A stretch of 64,000 nt of DNA, taken from positions 113,940 to 177,939 of the forward strand of contig JAOTOM010003693.1 of NCBI GenBank assembly GCA_034440615.1, in the 5' to 3' direction. The notes under the pieces are model-generated. The model searched no databases. It had not been told where the DNA came from and saw only the letters and a list, made by a program, of their open reading frames with translations. Positions 34,475 to 46,096 of this stretch are shown one piece after another (within the stretch, counting starts at the first letter, position 1; each line of letters opens with the position of its first letter). This DNA comes from Ashinkailepas kermadecensis (lineage: Eukaryota > Arthropoda > Thecostraca > Neolepadidae). A program made the translations under genes and the position numbers.

Positions 34475-35437
34475 ATATTGTACTGCGCTGTCGTATTTTG
34501 CGTTTTCTGCTTTAGTTTCAAATCTGTCGACTCGCCTTCATTTATCAGCCAAGTTGCACATCATCAATATGTAGCCTGGGGATCTGCATTGCATAGGTGA
34601 TCAGTGTTTAAGTAATTGCTTACGTTCATCCAACGTGTACAAAAATTGACCGCATAAAGCCTAACACGTGTCATTGCGAAATTTCGCGATTCGACGAGAC
34701 GTAATACAACGCTTAGGACCGAGCGCACGTATTACCTGCTGCTGTGGAACTGCATTGCCCATAACAGTTTCAGATCGCATTCAGGATAATCACTTCCGAC
34801 TGCATCCTTACATTGAAAGATAACAGCGCGCAATCTGATCATAGCTTTTGGGGTGAAAGTCTGGGGCCGGCTTCATAAAATCAGGACACTTTCGATAATT
34901 TGTTTTCCTCAGATTCGATAATTCTGCATTTCATAAAAAAACACTAAAAAAAACTGCACCGACAAAAACTGCAAGAATAAGAAATACACTGTCAAAAAAG
35001 AAGGCACACTTGAATGACACATTCTGTGAATACCGTCTCGTGAATAATATAAGGTGGTGATTTCGGTTGGCAAAGCCGAGCCAGTTTCGTAAATTTGAAT
35101 GTATTTGGTCGATACAAAATGGCAGTACATTGGCGGTTTTAGGAGTGGAGAGACTTGGGTTTGGACGAGTTAGGAAGCAACAATTTTTGGCAACATCCCT
35201 CTCGTGTTTTGAAGATATCTCATACACGGGCAGGGATATCGTAATGAAATAGTGTGACGTTCTGCAATTTGAGTAGTGCATCACATGCAGCAAGGATTTG
35301 TGAAATCGGTTCGTAAATATAGGAAATTCTTGGGTGCCGACACAAAATCTTCGTCGGTGCAGTGCCGTGGCGTAGTCACGGCTGACTGAATAAAACTGAC
35401 GTCGTCAGTTTTATTGCGCATGGTAATGATCGTCAGT
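34475..35437. other. Unassigned sequence with a 27 bp palindrome
   Basis: No gene is recognised. At 35389-35415 two 13 bp arms (AATAAAACTGACG and its reverse complement) flank a single T. Confidence 0.4.
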
Positions 35438-35463
35438 ATACATATATATATATACATATATAG

Positions 35464-35510
<47 letters not shown>
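35438..35510. repeat. (TA)n microsatellite
   Basis: About 70 bp of TA dinucleotides with a few CA and GA interruptions. Confidence 0.95.
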
Positions 35511-35512
<2 letters not shown>

Positions 35513-37604
35513 TCCGTGGGTTCGCTTTGATGGTGCTGGACTACACCGACTTCGACCCTTACCCAACCTCGGCAATACACAAAATCATATTTCAGTTTGT
35601 GTTTTCCAGGAAATTGAAGGCCCTGGATGACGGAATGCTATGTGTTGGATGTAAAAGTATTTACTAGCTGATGAAGAACACAAAAGGATACAATTGCACG
35701 CATATGTATGTGTAATATACTTCGCTGTAGTCAATTATGCTGATACTCGAGTGATATTACGTGTACCAAGACTGTTTCGGAAAATGCTGTCGCAAGATAT
35801 TTCCAAGCTTTGACACATCGTGACGGTTTTAAGACCCACATAACATTTTTTTTTAAACTGCTGTATCCTATTTCAGGCAATGCATACATATTTCGACATT
35901 CAGAACGCAGTTTTCCAATTTTGTGTACGCAGTTATGGCCCGATGAACCTATCAACTACGAAGTCATACAAATTTGACACATTTGACCTCATTTGACACG
36001 GAAGGCATTGAGCTAGAACATCAAATGTGCACTGTAGAGAGTCCACTGCAGTCGTAATCTCCCCTCCAAATGATGCGTTTCGAGCTTTAGTAGTTTCGGA
36101 AATCTAAGTAGAGGGAGCGAGCGGAATCAGACTCCCTCCCCTATTTAGGTGTTTGGTTTGTTTTTTGGTGTTCTATTTGGTGATAGGGTTTCCTGCGCTC
36201 ATCTTGTACGCTGTGACTGTACCATACGTGGAAGTTGGAATGAATTGCACTCAAACATGCCCTTTTTACCGAAGAAGCCATTTATTTACCGCTGGCATTT
36301 CTCCAGGAGGCTGCCAACTTCCACCGTCCAGGGTTGCCAGCTGTGACGTCACAATGGCTATGTGTTCAACCTTCTGTGTGAAGGAAGCTTGACAGATAAA
36401 ATAATGCTGGTTACTCTTGGCAATTGGCTCTTGAGGCACTAGTATATATGAAGCTCGATGCCCGAGGAAGTAATTGTTGTTGGGCTCTTTTAATAATTTA
36501 TAATCTAATGCAATCATTTCATTGATGCTCACGACCTTCATGGTTTGGATCAATATCAATAATTATTTGTCTTGTGATGACTCTCCGTGTGCTTCATAGC
36601 TGGCGGCGTCTCTCTACCTTCAGATATATCCCTAACCACCAACAATACCAAACGGAGTCGAACTTCGAACAACTGCACCGTCTGAAGAGAGCGCGGAACA
36701 ACGGCACCGCGTGGTGCCGCTTGGAACCGCGTGAAGAGAACGCGGTACGTGCCACCAATCATAATAATATCACATGCATTGTTCTTTGTGATCATGGGAT
36801 GATACCATCCTCAATGTATTCCATGCAAAATTCTGCTGATTTAATGAGGCAGTTTCTCCTTCTAAATATGAAAAAAAAAGCCTGATGCGTTTAAAACATA
36901 CTGTATTATTTCAGCTGTATAGTATCATAATGGTTCATCACGTTTGTCACATATTTTCCTCGGGAAATTGACCGACCCGTACCGGAAGGAAATGACCAAA
37001 AAACGGGCTTTGTGGAACGCAAAAGTCGTCGTTTTTAAATTAATAATCCTATATTCAATCATTAGTTAAAATCTGTTCTTGTCGATGAAGCGTGATGACT
37101 TCGCCTGTTTTAATGCTTAGTGGATCTACCAACAGTACATATCGAGATATATTTCAGCTTACTGCTTGGGCAATTATGCTGGGTAATCGTCTTGTTTTTA
37201 CGTGCACTCTGTATAGAAATCGGTTGGGTAAGGTAAGTTTTCTCTTTCTTACATCTCCGTATGTTCTTGAATAGAACAAATCATTGATGAAACTACCCTT
37301 ATAATAGGCTCACACATATGAGTTAAGTTGAATCATAACATCGGGTTTATTCAATGACCAGGTTAGAACATACGCCGCCAACCAGATTTTCGAAAGCATC
37401 CAATTGCACGTCGACTTGACCGAGAAATCCAACCAGAAAATATGATAACTGTTTTCCAAAACACTTTGCACTTTGAAGCTTGCAGTGCCTGAGCTACACG
37501 ATGCTGTATATGAAATACTTTGGTATAGGTAGCATACCCGAAAAGTAATTGAAGTGGTTGGGGCAACACTGAGCCCAAATATCGCTACGCATGAATTGAC
37601 ATAT
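35511..37604. other. Unassigned sequence
   Basis: No gene is recognised. The phrase GCATTGAGCTAGAA at 36007-36020 also occurs near 475-488, and two TTTGAC words precede it, so a small relic of the 1-640 repeat may lie here. Confidence 0.35.
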
Positions 37605-37752
37605 ATATGCCACACTGCATGGGCTATGCGATAAATACCATTTCCGTTGGTTTGTAACCTTAGCTACTGAATAAATCATACATATGCCACACTGCATGGG
37701 CTATGCGATAAATACCATTTCCGTTGGTTTGAAACCTTAGCTACTGAAGAAA
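37605..37752. repeat. 77 bp tandem duplication
   Basis: The block beginning ATATGCCACACTGCATGGGC at 37605 is repeated at 37682 with two or three differences. Confidence 0.9.
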
Positions 37753-38930
37753 TCAAGATCATCTCATGCTTCTCAGTAATGGTAGATATCACAACTCTTC
37801 GTGAACGTAATTGGATCTTATCTGACCTCATAATTGTGGTTCCTCCGGCGGTAGCTGTGTTCTGCTCGATTCACTCAGTGCAAATTTATTCATTAAATTC
37901 CGTGTGGTGTGTCAGCTAAATTAGCCTCCAAAGGTTGAGCTTCTGAAGACCGAAATAACAGAGCCAGCGAGTTTGTGCGAGATCACGCTCGGAGACTAAA
38001 TGCTTTATAACCCACAGAACTCAATGGTGCACTCCGTAATATACATGGCTGATTCATATATGCTAATTTATACGCTCATATACTGCATTCAGGCGAATAT
38101 TCCAGGCGACACCACGTATGCTGAGCTTGCATCACAATTATGACACACTTGTACAAAGTGAGCTGATTGATTTGGTTCCATTTTATCGTTGTGATGCAAA
38201 CTAACAATACAAATTATACGTGCCATGACAAGTGTAGAATCACTTTCAGGTCTAACTGTTTATTTATTCTGGCTTAGTGTACTGTCATCAATTCGGAGCG
38301 AGTCTTTGCAACATTTTTATTCCTATATTTTTGTAATTATTCGCCTGTTTTTTCAGGATACTTCCAACCCCGTGACTTTATCCACCCATCATCTGTGTAT
38401 TACGTAACAGGGTTTGATGATAATAATAAAATGATGACAATATATTTGATAATGAATGCACGCTTTATGTCCGTCTTTTATTTGATTGAAGCCCTGTGCA
38501 CACAATCACGTGCGGTAAGTATGTTCATCTTGCCAAAAGTATGAAGAGTTTTAGATTCAACAAGCCTATCTCATTATATAAGTCATTTGGAGTTCATAGT
38601 TGTGCTTGCTCACTTTGAAACCACCTATGTTGGTCTTTCCAAAATTATTGACGTACATTACAATTGCTTATTGACTATTTGCATGCGTTACAGCCCCTTA
38701 ATCAAGTTCATAAAGATGCTAACAGGTTTTTATGGTTAGCTTTATTAGTTGTCGAGATGTATTATACCATGTATTAAAACTCCGATAGAGATTGTTCGTG
38801 ACAGAGTCACACTAAATTCAATCTACGATTTTGAATTTTGAAGGTATGATTACGGTATTCTAAGGAGGGTCCTTCAACTCCAATGCACCGCAATTGTATA
38901 ACTATATAAATGCATAATGTGCATGTATGT
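37753..38930. other. Unassigned sequence
   Basis: No gene, RNA or array is recognised. Confidence 0.35.
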
Positions 38931-40162
38931 GCCACAACACCATCACAGACCCACAAACAATAGCAAACATTTTCGCACAGAACTACCACCATAGGTCATC
39001 CACAATCCAACGAAACCCCCCACCTCCAATCAGACACACACGCCAATATCTTTGCAACACTAGGTTTACACTCACAGAATTACCACTAGCAATCGCATAG
39101 ACAGGAAACACAAGCGTAGGCCCAGACAACATACACTACTCATTCTTCAAACACATCCCAACACAAGTATTACACGCACCACTCGACACCTACAACACCG
39201 CCTGGACAACACATGCATACCCACAATCTTGGCTACACGCTCTGCTCATACACATCCCTAATCCAAACACGGACTCAACTCTATGCGACTCCTACCGCTC
39301 TATCGCGCTAACCATCTGTTTCCATGAACTCTTCGAACGTCTTGTCAAACGCCTTCTCTACATCATTCAAACACAAAAACTAATCTGCCCTATACAATCA
39401 GGCATCCTTCCTAACCGATTATGCCTCGACAATCTCACGTACCTCATCAGACACATCCAGGCAGCGGCGGCAAGGAAACGCTCCACTGTCGCCGTCTTCC
39501 TGGACTTAAAGCAAGCATATGACACCATCAACATAACAACACTACTACAACACTTATACAACATAGACATACAGGGCAGACTACTACACTACCTCTATTT
39601 CTACTTACTAAAACGATCATTTCAAGACAAATTGGGCCCCACACTTCAGACACTAAATTCCCCACAACCGGCTTAACGCAAGGTTCAGTTCTAAGCCGCT
39701 TCTCTTTATTCTAGATCTAAATTCAATCATCACCGCCAACTTTTCGACAAAAGTTGCACTCTACGCAGACGACATCGTACTATGGACATCACATGAAACA
39801 CTAACTCACGCGCTAGCAATACTACAAAACGCGCTAACAGAACTACACAACAAATTCACCCTACTAAATCTACACATCGGACCACACAAATCCAAAGGCA
39901 TAGTTTTGGGCTACAACCGACACACAAATTTACAACCACTGAACATAGAACATACACCCATACCATTTGCTACCAAAGCAAAATTCCTGGGCATCACATT
40001 AGAGCGACAGCTTACCTTTCGGCCACACATCTTAAATATCAAAAAACGCGAATCAAAAAGAATACACATACTACGAGCACTTTCCGGCACACACTGGGGA
40101 TCCGATCGGAATTCACTACTGACCTTATACAAAACAACACTGAAAACAAAATTACTCCCCTG
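38931..40162 (+). pseudogene. Jockey/I-like RT fragment of a non-LTR retrotransposon
   Basis: The plus strand encodes, in order: an upstream linker ending TELPLAIA (about 39070-39095), GNTSVGPDNIHY near 39111, an HIPNPNTDST...SYRSIALT stretch, FLDLKQAYDTIN near 39497 (RT box A), LYADDIVLW near 39760 (catalytic box with YADD), and KFLGITLERQLTFRPH near 39983 followed by a thumb segment ending LYKTTLKTKLLP. Frame changes and a stop near 39674 disrupt it. There is no endonuclease or RNase H next to it, so both ends are truncated. It resembles the RT of the 47991-54714 element (shared GNTSVGP block), suggesting a related family. Confidence 0.8.
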
Positions 40163-41500
40163 AAAAGAAAACTACCCAAGTCTCACGGGTAACTCTTTCA
40201 CGGCACCCAATGATGGCGAGTAATTTGACAATTTTATATCATACTTGAGGTTAAGATATACAAATTCAGGGTCGTGGTGAGAGAATAACTACCAAATCAG
40301 GGCTTATCCATGGAAGGGTAAATATTTACTCTTTTGCGATACACCTCATGCATGCTCCCCTTAACTAATTACAACGACAGTCTCGCAGATCGCGGGTAAC
40401 TCTTACAGGGCGACCCGTCAATCGGGTGTCGTTATGTGGTTACCCAAAACGATTACCCTTAAGCGATTACCCTCATCTTGAATTGCCGTTGAATATCGCG
40501 CGAGGGGTGTCTTCGTGTATGCTCCGCGAGAGGCATGTGAAGTTCCAGAACTTTACACGCGGGCATACATACAAATGTAAGTAGTTGTATGTTTATAATT
40601 GACGTATCTAAATCATGGAAATATGTCGCATGTCTATAGCTGGATATCCCGGGTGGGTCGAGGGGGTCTTAGCGCCCCTGGTTTGGTACCCTGCTAATGA
40701 TAATTTCTCATTTTCCCTATTCAGTCTGAAAATATGTCTTGAAAATAAAGATCCCCTGGCTTCGTACCAAAATATGAAAGTCCGATCACATAGTTCTACC
40801 CATTGTTTGTGTACGGAGGTTGCGAAGTTCACAGGAACCATTTTAGGCTTTCAAGAGCAGTTGGCTTAAGGAAACCATAAGGAAGTGACTTTCAATTTTT
40901 TTTTGCAATTATACCAGTATTTGTTAGTGGCTACTAATAGCTTGTACCACAACAGCTACAGTGAGGTAATCCTGAACAACAACATTTTCGTGTTCAGAAT
41001 ACGGCACACCACTATAAAATAATTATCTGTTTTGAAGTTGCTCTTAGCAAGTGGTTAGAGGATTTTATTGAAAGGAACTGTTTGAATATGGATAGCTTGT
41101 TCATTTTGTGTTCAGTAAACACAGTACAATTACTGGTTCAGCCATACAGAAGCAGCAGTAGAGCTATTTGTTGCATAATGCCTTAAGTGTTCAGAAACCC
41201 CCCTCTTCCCCTATATATCTGAAATATTAGTCATTTTTGGAGCAGGCCTGCATCAAAGTGAACTGAACGATCGGTTCATGTTGTATTTAATGAAGTATGT
41301 GAAGAGAAATGGAGACCAACTGAACAGCCAGGACATTTTTTTGTGTTTGGGGCCCAATGTTTTTGAAAGCCAACTTGGTCTAATAGTGGTATGCGATTTG
41401 ACTCATGGCGGGTTGGAGAAGGTGCACCATGAGTTTAGGCTTAGGGGCGCCAGTGCCTACCTCTTGCATTGGCTGTAGATAGAGTATCACACCAGAATTC
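40163..41500. other. Unassigned sequence
   Basis: Two similar phrases containing CGGGTAACTCTT occur at 40187-40198 and 40391-40402. No gene is recognised. Confidence 0.35.
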
Positions 41501-43000
41501 TTCAAAATTATTTCTCCTATGCAATGTTTAGTGAAATGGGTTGCCTAACCTAACCTATCCTTATCTTCCATGTTAGAAAAAAATGGAAAGAATGTAAAAT
41601 ACTGAACAACCTTTTCTCATTTATTAATGAAAAAACTAACACAACTTAACCTAACCTAACCCAGCCTAGCCTGTTTTTGAAGAAATAATCAAACATTTTC
41701 CTTAAAATTTTGGGAAATGTTTCAAAGGTTTTTCAAACTTACCTTACAAATAAAAGAAAACCTACCCTAACATTATTGGGATGGGAAAATGGGGGTAATT
41801 TTGTGCTGTAAAGTATTTTGAGTTCTTCAAATTTCTTTTTCCAGTGTAATGTTTATGTATGTGGCTAACATGATGTAACCTCTCATTTACGGTGCAAATG
41901 CTTGCTTTTCAGTTGGCAGGCCAAATAACACCAAACATGGGGTTGTGAGTTAGGTAACAGCACAAAACATTGTTTAAAAAAGAAACATAACCTAACCTAA
42001 CCTATCCTTACATGTAAGGAACGTGTAAGTAAAGAGCATGTAAGGAAAATGTGGAACAAATATAACATTCTGAACATTTTAATCATTTTAAATGAAAAAA
42101 AACTAACATAACATAACCTAACATAACCTAACCTAGCATATCCTGGGCTGTTTTTATAGAAGTAATCAAACATTTTCCTCACAATTTTCGGAAATATATA
42201 ACATGTTTTCCAAACTAAAAAACTACCCTAACATTATTGGGATGGGAAAATCGAGGTAATATAGTGCTTTAGGGTGTTTTATGAATTCTTCAAATTTCTT
42301 TTTTCCAATGCAATGTTTATGTATGGGACTAACATAAGGTGACCACTTATTTACTGTGGAAATGCTTACTTTTCAGTTGTCAGGCCAAATCACGAAAAAA
42401 ATGGGATTGTGATTCAGGTAGCAGTCAGTCATAAAAACAATGTTTAAAAATGAAAAGGATAGCATAATCAAACCTAATCTAGCCTTATCGTCCATGCAAG
42501 GAAAAGTGAGGACAGGTTTAAAAACTCTGAACAATTTTTTTCTCTCTCATTTTTTCCAAATGACAAAAATAACATAACCTAACCTAACCTGCCCTAGCCT
42601 AGCCTAGTCTGTTTTTTTTAAGAAGCAATCAATAATTGTCCTCAACATGTTGGAAAGTGCTTAAAATAGTTCCAAACTAAAAAACCTACCCAAAAATAGC
42701 GTAACCAAAACTAACCCCTTTGTTTGCTTCATGGATATAAAATGTGTGGAAAACTTATCTCATCAATACCCTGAAGCACAATAGCACTGGTCAGTTTGTG
42801 CTTGTTTTATGAATGATTGGAATTTCTTCTTCCAATGCAATGTTTATGGAGACGATTACCATAATGTGACCACTCATTCCTTGTGCAAATGCTTGCTTTA
42901 CAGTTGGCAGGCAAAATAACACAAAACAGAGACTTCGAGTTAGGTAACAGAATATAATGAGGTAAATAAGTAACATAACATAGCCCAAGCTCAATAATAC
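41501..43000. repeat. ~460 bp diverged tandem repeat with CCTAA runs, about 3 units
   Basis: Blocks recur in the same order: a CCTAA run (41549, 41993, 42567 areas), CAGGCCAAAT, AAATTTCTTTTTCCA with CAATGTTTATGTATG (about 41837, 42292, 42823), and AAATGCTTGCTTTTCAGTTG. Spacings are roughly 445-530 bp. The (AACCT)n stretches are short and interrupted; they resemble arthropod TTAGG-type telomeric repeats only in unit sequence. Confidence 0.8.
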
Positions 43001-43544
43001 CCTACATTTTGTCTTGGGGTAAGAAGAGGCCAGTAAAAAAGGCCCACCTGTGCTTCTTAGGAGGCTAAATTGAAGGAGCATGCTGTGTAATGTTGTTTTG
43101 TTGTATTATTTTGTGATATTAAGCAGTTATAATTCTTACTAACCGCTTAGAGACTCAATTTTTTTCCTATTTGCACTGGCCGCGCTCATGTTAAATCCAG
43201 TATTTCCAGCCATGGTGAGGTAAGTGGATTTTGTTGATATACGTTGGATTGATAAAAAATTAACGAACAAAGCTGATGAACCTTTGAGTTTTTGACAGTG
43301 AGGGCATCAATAGATCACGAATGCAGCAGGATAATGCCAACAGTGATTAAGATTGGCACAAGTGTTCCAAATTGTAGTCTGTTGGACAACTACATAAGCT
43401 GATGATGCCCCAGGGAGGAGTGGTACCAGGGGCTTCCAAATTGGCATGTGTCACAGTCTTTTGCAACAGGTACAACCCGTAGCTGATAGCGAGCAAACAT
43501 GCACTGGAATACTCAGTATACAGTATTACAATACAGCACTCACT
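43001..43544. other. Unassigned sequence
   Basis: No gene is recognised in this stretch. Confidence 0.35.
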
Positions 43545-43800
43545 CAAGTATAGGAGATTAAGGGGTGATATGATTGAAATGTATAAAATTATTTAAGGGC
43601 TAGATCAGGTTAAATTGAATGATGCCCTTATATTTAGGCTATCACATATGGGTCATCAATTCAGGTTATACAAATAACGGTGTAGAACAGATAAGCGACA
43701 ACAGTTCTTCAGTCCAAGGATTGTTGATCATTGTAATAGTCTGCCTGTTGATGTTGTGGGGAGTCCCTCTTTGAATGTATTAAACAAATAAGGCGGACAA
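43545..43800 (+). pseudogene. C-terminal fragment of a CR1-type LINE RT
   Basis: The plus strand encodes LKYRRLRGDMIEMYKII, a stop, then GLDQVKLND, GHQFRLYK, FFSPRIVDHCNSLPVDVVGS and PSLNVLNK. This is the RLRGDmIEvYKil...RGHxxKL...FFxxRvVxxWNxLPxxVV pattern at the end of CR1-type polymerases. Several stops are present and the catalytic region is absent. Confidence 0.75.
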
Positions 43801-44304
43801 CTATTTTAGGTTGAAAAATCTTATTTTTGAGTTCGAAGGGGTGGTGTATGGGGTGATATCCATGCAAAGTGGGTATGCACTGTACACGCCCCTTTAGGTG
43901 GGGGTGGATGGAGTCTGAAATTTTGTTTTGATCATGCTGATAAATGGAGTATTATACTAGCTATATAGGGTATATTGTACTACTAGTATTATATAATACT
44001 ATATAGGGTGTACTTAGCAGGGGATTCAGCACCGACCTTCGGGAATGTGATACTGGTGAGATTGGCTATGGTAGCACAATGGGGCATGATTAGAGGAGTT
44101 TGGAATTGTTGAGGCGTGTGATATGCAATGTCAGTTGAGTGGTGCTAGATAGGCTGGGATATATAGTTCACTTGGAACTTGAGATGATGGATTGATTGGG
44201 GTGGGAGCATATACTTTTCTGGTATCTTTTCTAGACAGGCTTGACCCAGATGGGCACCTTTGGCTTTTCATAATTCTAACATATATTGGTGGCTGTGTCA
44301 TGTT
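43801..44304. other. Unassigned, possible 3' UTR of CR1 fragment then unique sequence
   Basis: The first part may be the 3' UTR of the preceding CR1 fragment. I see no other feature. Confidence 0.35.
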
Positions 44305-44334
44305 AGACTCAGACTCAGACTCAGACTGTTTATT
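44305..44334 (-). terminator. LINE 3' end: AATAAA signal plus TCTGAG hexamer tail
   Basis: On the minus strand AATAAA is followed within two bases by about four TCTGAG-type hexamers, where the element stops. This serves as polyadenylation signal and 3' tail of the LINE. Confidence 0.75.
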
Positions 44335-44494
44335 GAACCATCCAATAAAGACATGGTTATTACGGCTCAAAGTCAAGAGTTAAAAACTGCATGCAGGTAT
44401 AAAAGGCTAAAAGGTGAAACTAGCATACATACCTATATGAAAAATGAGATGTTAAAAACAAAACCGTATACACACATGGGTCATATAGCATAAA

Positions 44495-46096
44495 TCATTC
44501 CCTGCCGCCAACAATATGGCGCTTCAAAGCTCGGCCGAACCTCGACACAGGCAGCTCTCTGATCTCCGGAGGCAATGCATTGTGCAGTAAGGGAGCCCTG
44601 ACCCGAAATCTGCGCCTGCCCATCTCGGTGCGCCACCGAGTGACATGGATGTCATCGCCTCGACGCGGTACCTCTCTCTCCCTCAGCTCACCCACCGTTC
44701 GAAACAAATCTGCCAGCTCTTCAGGGACTCCCTGCCTACGGATCTTATGGAGCGTGGTGAGTGTGTGGTAGCTGGCTAACTCATCCGCCCTCAGCCAGCC
44801 CAGTTCCTCTATCAGATCCGAGGCGTGATCGAATTTTTTGCGGCCGAAAATCATCTTAGCAGCGAAGTTGATAATTTTTTGTACCCGGTTGGTGTTTTCT
44901 TGGGTGGAGTTTCCATAAACCGAAATACAGTACCGGATCTGGGAGATGACCAGGGCTGTAACGAGGGTAGTGAGAATCTCGGACGGTAGGCTGTGCCTCA
45001 CATGTGACAAACCAATGAGGGTGCCGAAACAACGGCCGGTGAGCTGGGTAACATGGGGCGTCCAGGACAGCGTGCGGTCAAAAATGACACCGAGGTTTTT
45101 GGCTTGAGAACAGGGGACGAGATTTTGATCACGGAATTTTACAGAAAAGTCGGGGATGTTGCGCAAATTTTGAGGTCCGCCCAAAAGAAGAAGTTGCGAC
45201 TTGGCAGCGTTCACTTTTAGACCATTCGCGCGAAACCACTGATCAAGGCATTCCAGGACGCGCTCGAGACGGGAGATCAGGGGTGGGGTATCAGTGGTGG
45301 AAGTGGATATTAGATCCCGTTTTTTGCCGCTGACGAGTAAGGACGTGTCGTCTGCGAATTGAGTGACCTCTGCCTCTTCGACAAAGAGGCTGAGGTCATT
45401 GCTGAACACGCTGTACAGGAGCGGTCCCAAACAACTACCCTGGAACACACCGACGTTGTTGGGAAGCCGGGAAGATATTTTTGTGTTGCCTAAACGATCA
45501 GTAATTTTGACGCTCTGGGTGTGATCACTCAGGTAGGCCGAAAACCAGGATATTTCTATGCCGTGGATGCTTAATTTGGCGAGGAGCTTCTCATGGTTTA
45601 TCACATCGAATGCCTTGCTGAGGTCGAGGAGACACAGAAGAGATACATCCCCACGGTCGTTGGCGGAAAGGATACCGTCGGATTGGGACAGGAGTGCGGT
45701 TTCGCAAGAGTGATTGGGACGGAAGCCGTGCTGGGTAGGGGAGAGGAGGCGATTGTAGGACAGGTAGCCGTAGAGCTGCTGGTGTACAGCACGCTCTACA
45801 ATTTTAGCGATGGTGGGAACTATGGAAATTGGACGGAAAGAGGAAGCCAAGGATGAATCGCCTGATTTATAAACCGGAAAAACGAGGGAATGTTTCCAAG
45901 CGGGGGGAAGTCGCAGTTCGCAAGACAGGAATTGACCAGGTGAAGATATATATCTCCTAACACGTCGAGGGTCAGACGCACGATCCGCATGCAAATCCCG
46001 TCTGCTCCTGCGGAGGCAGAGCACCGCATCCCCAGGACCAGTAATTGAAAGTCCGCCAGTGAGAGGGGGGGGGGCTGAACGCGCAGGCACCCACAC
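44495..46096 (-). pseudogene. Reverse-transcriptase half of CR1/L2-like ORF2
   Basis: After a bridging frame (about 46070-45905: GADGICMRIVRL) the main RT frame runs to 44495. It encodes AWKHSLVFPVYKSGD, FRPISIVPTIAKIVER, QHGFRPNHSCETAL, LDLSKAFDVINHEKL (box A, about 45620), GVFQGSCLGPLLYSVFSNDL (box B), FADDTSLLVSG (catalytic box, about 45358), KNLGVIFDRTLSW, then the C-terminal domain with RRRFRVRAPLLHNALPPEIR ending at residue 533. The second frameshift is at the six-G run 45902-45907; one more base there would join the bridging frame. From that point to the stop the RT frame is uninterrupted. The first ~60 residues of this frame are out of phase and not part of the real protein. Confidence 0.85.

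Noticed and set aside
33776..34600. 274-residue plus and 235-residue minus repeat proteins
   Set aside because: The 48 bp period is a multiple of three, so open frames on both strands are automatic.
41549..42130. True telomere (CCTAA)n
   Set aside because: Runs are only a few units, interrupted, and embedded in a larger tandem repeat in the middle of the window.
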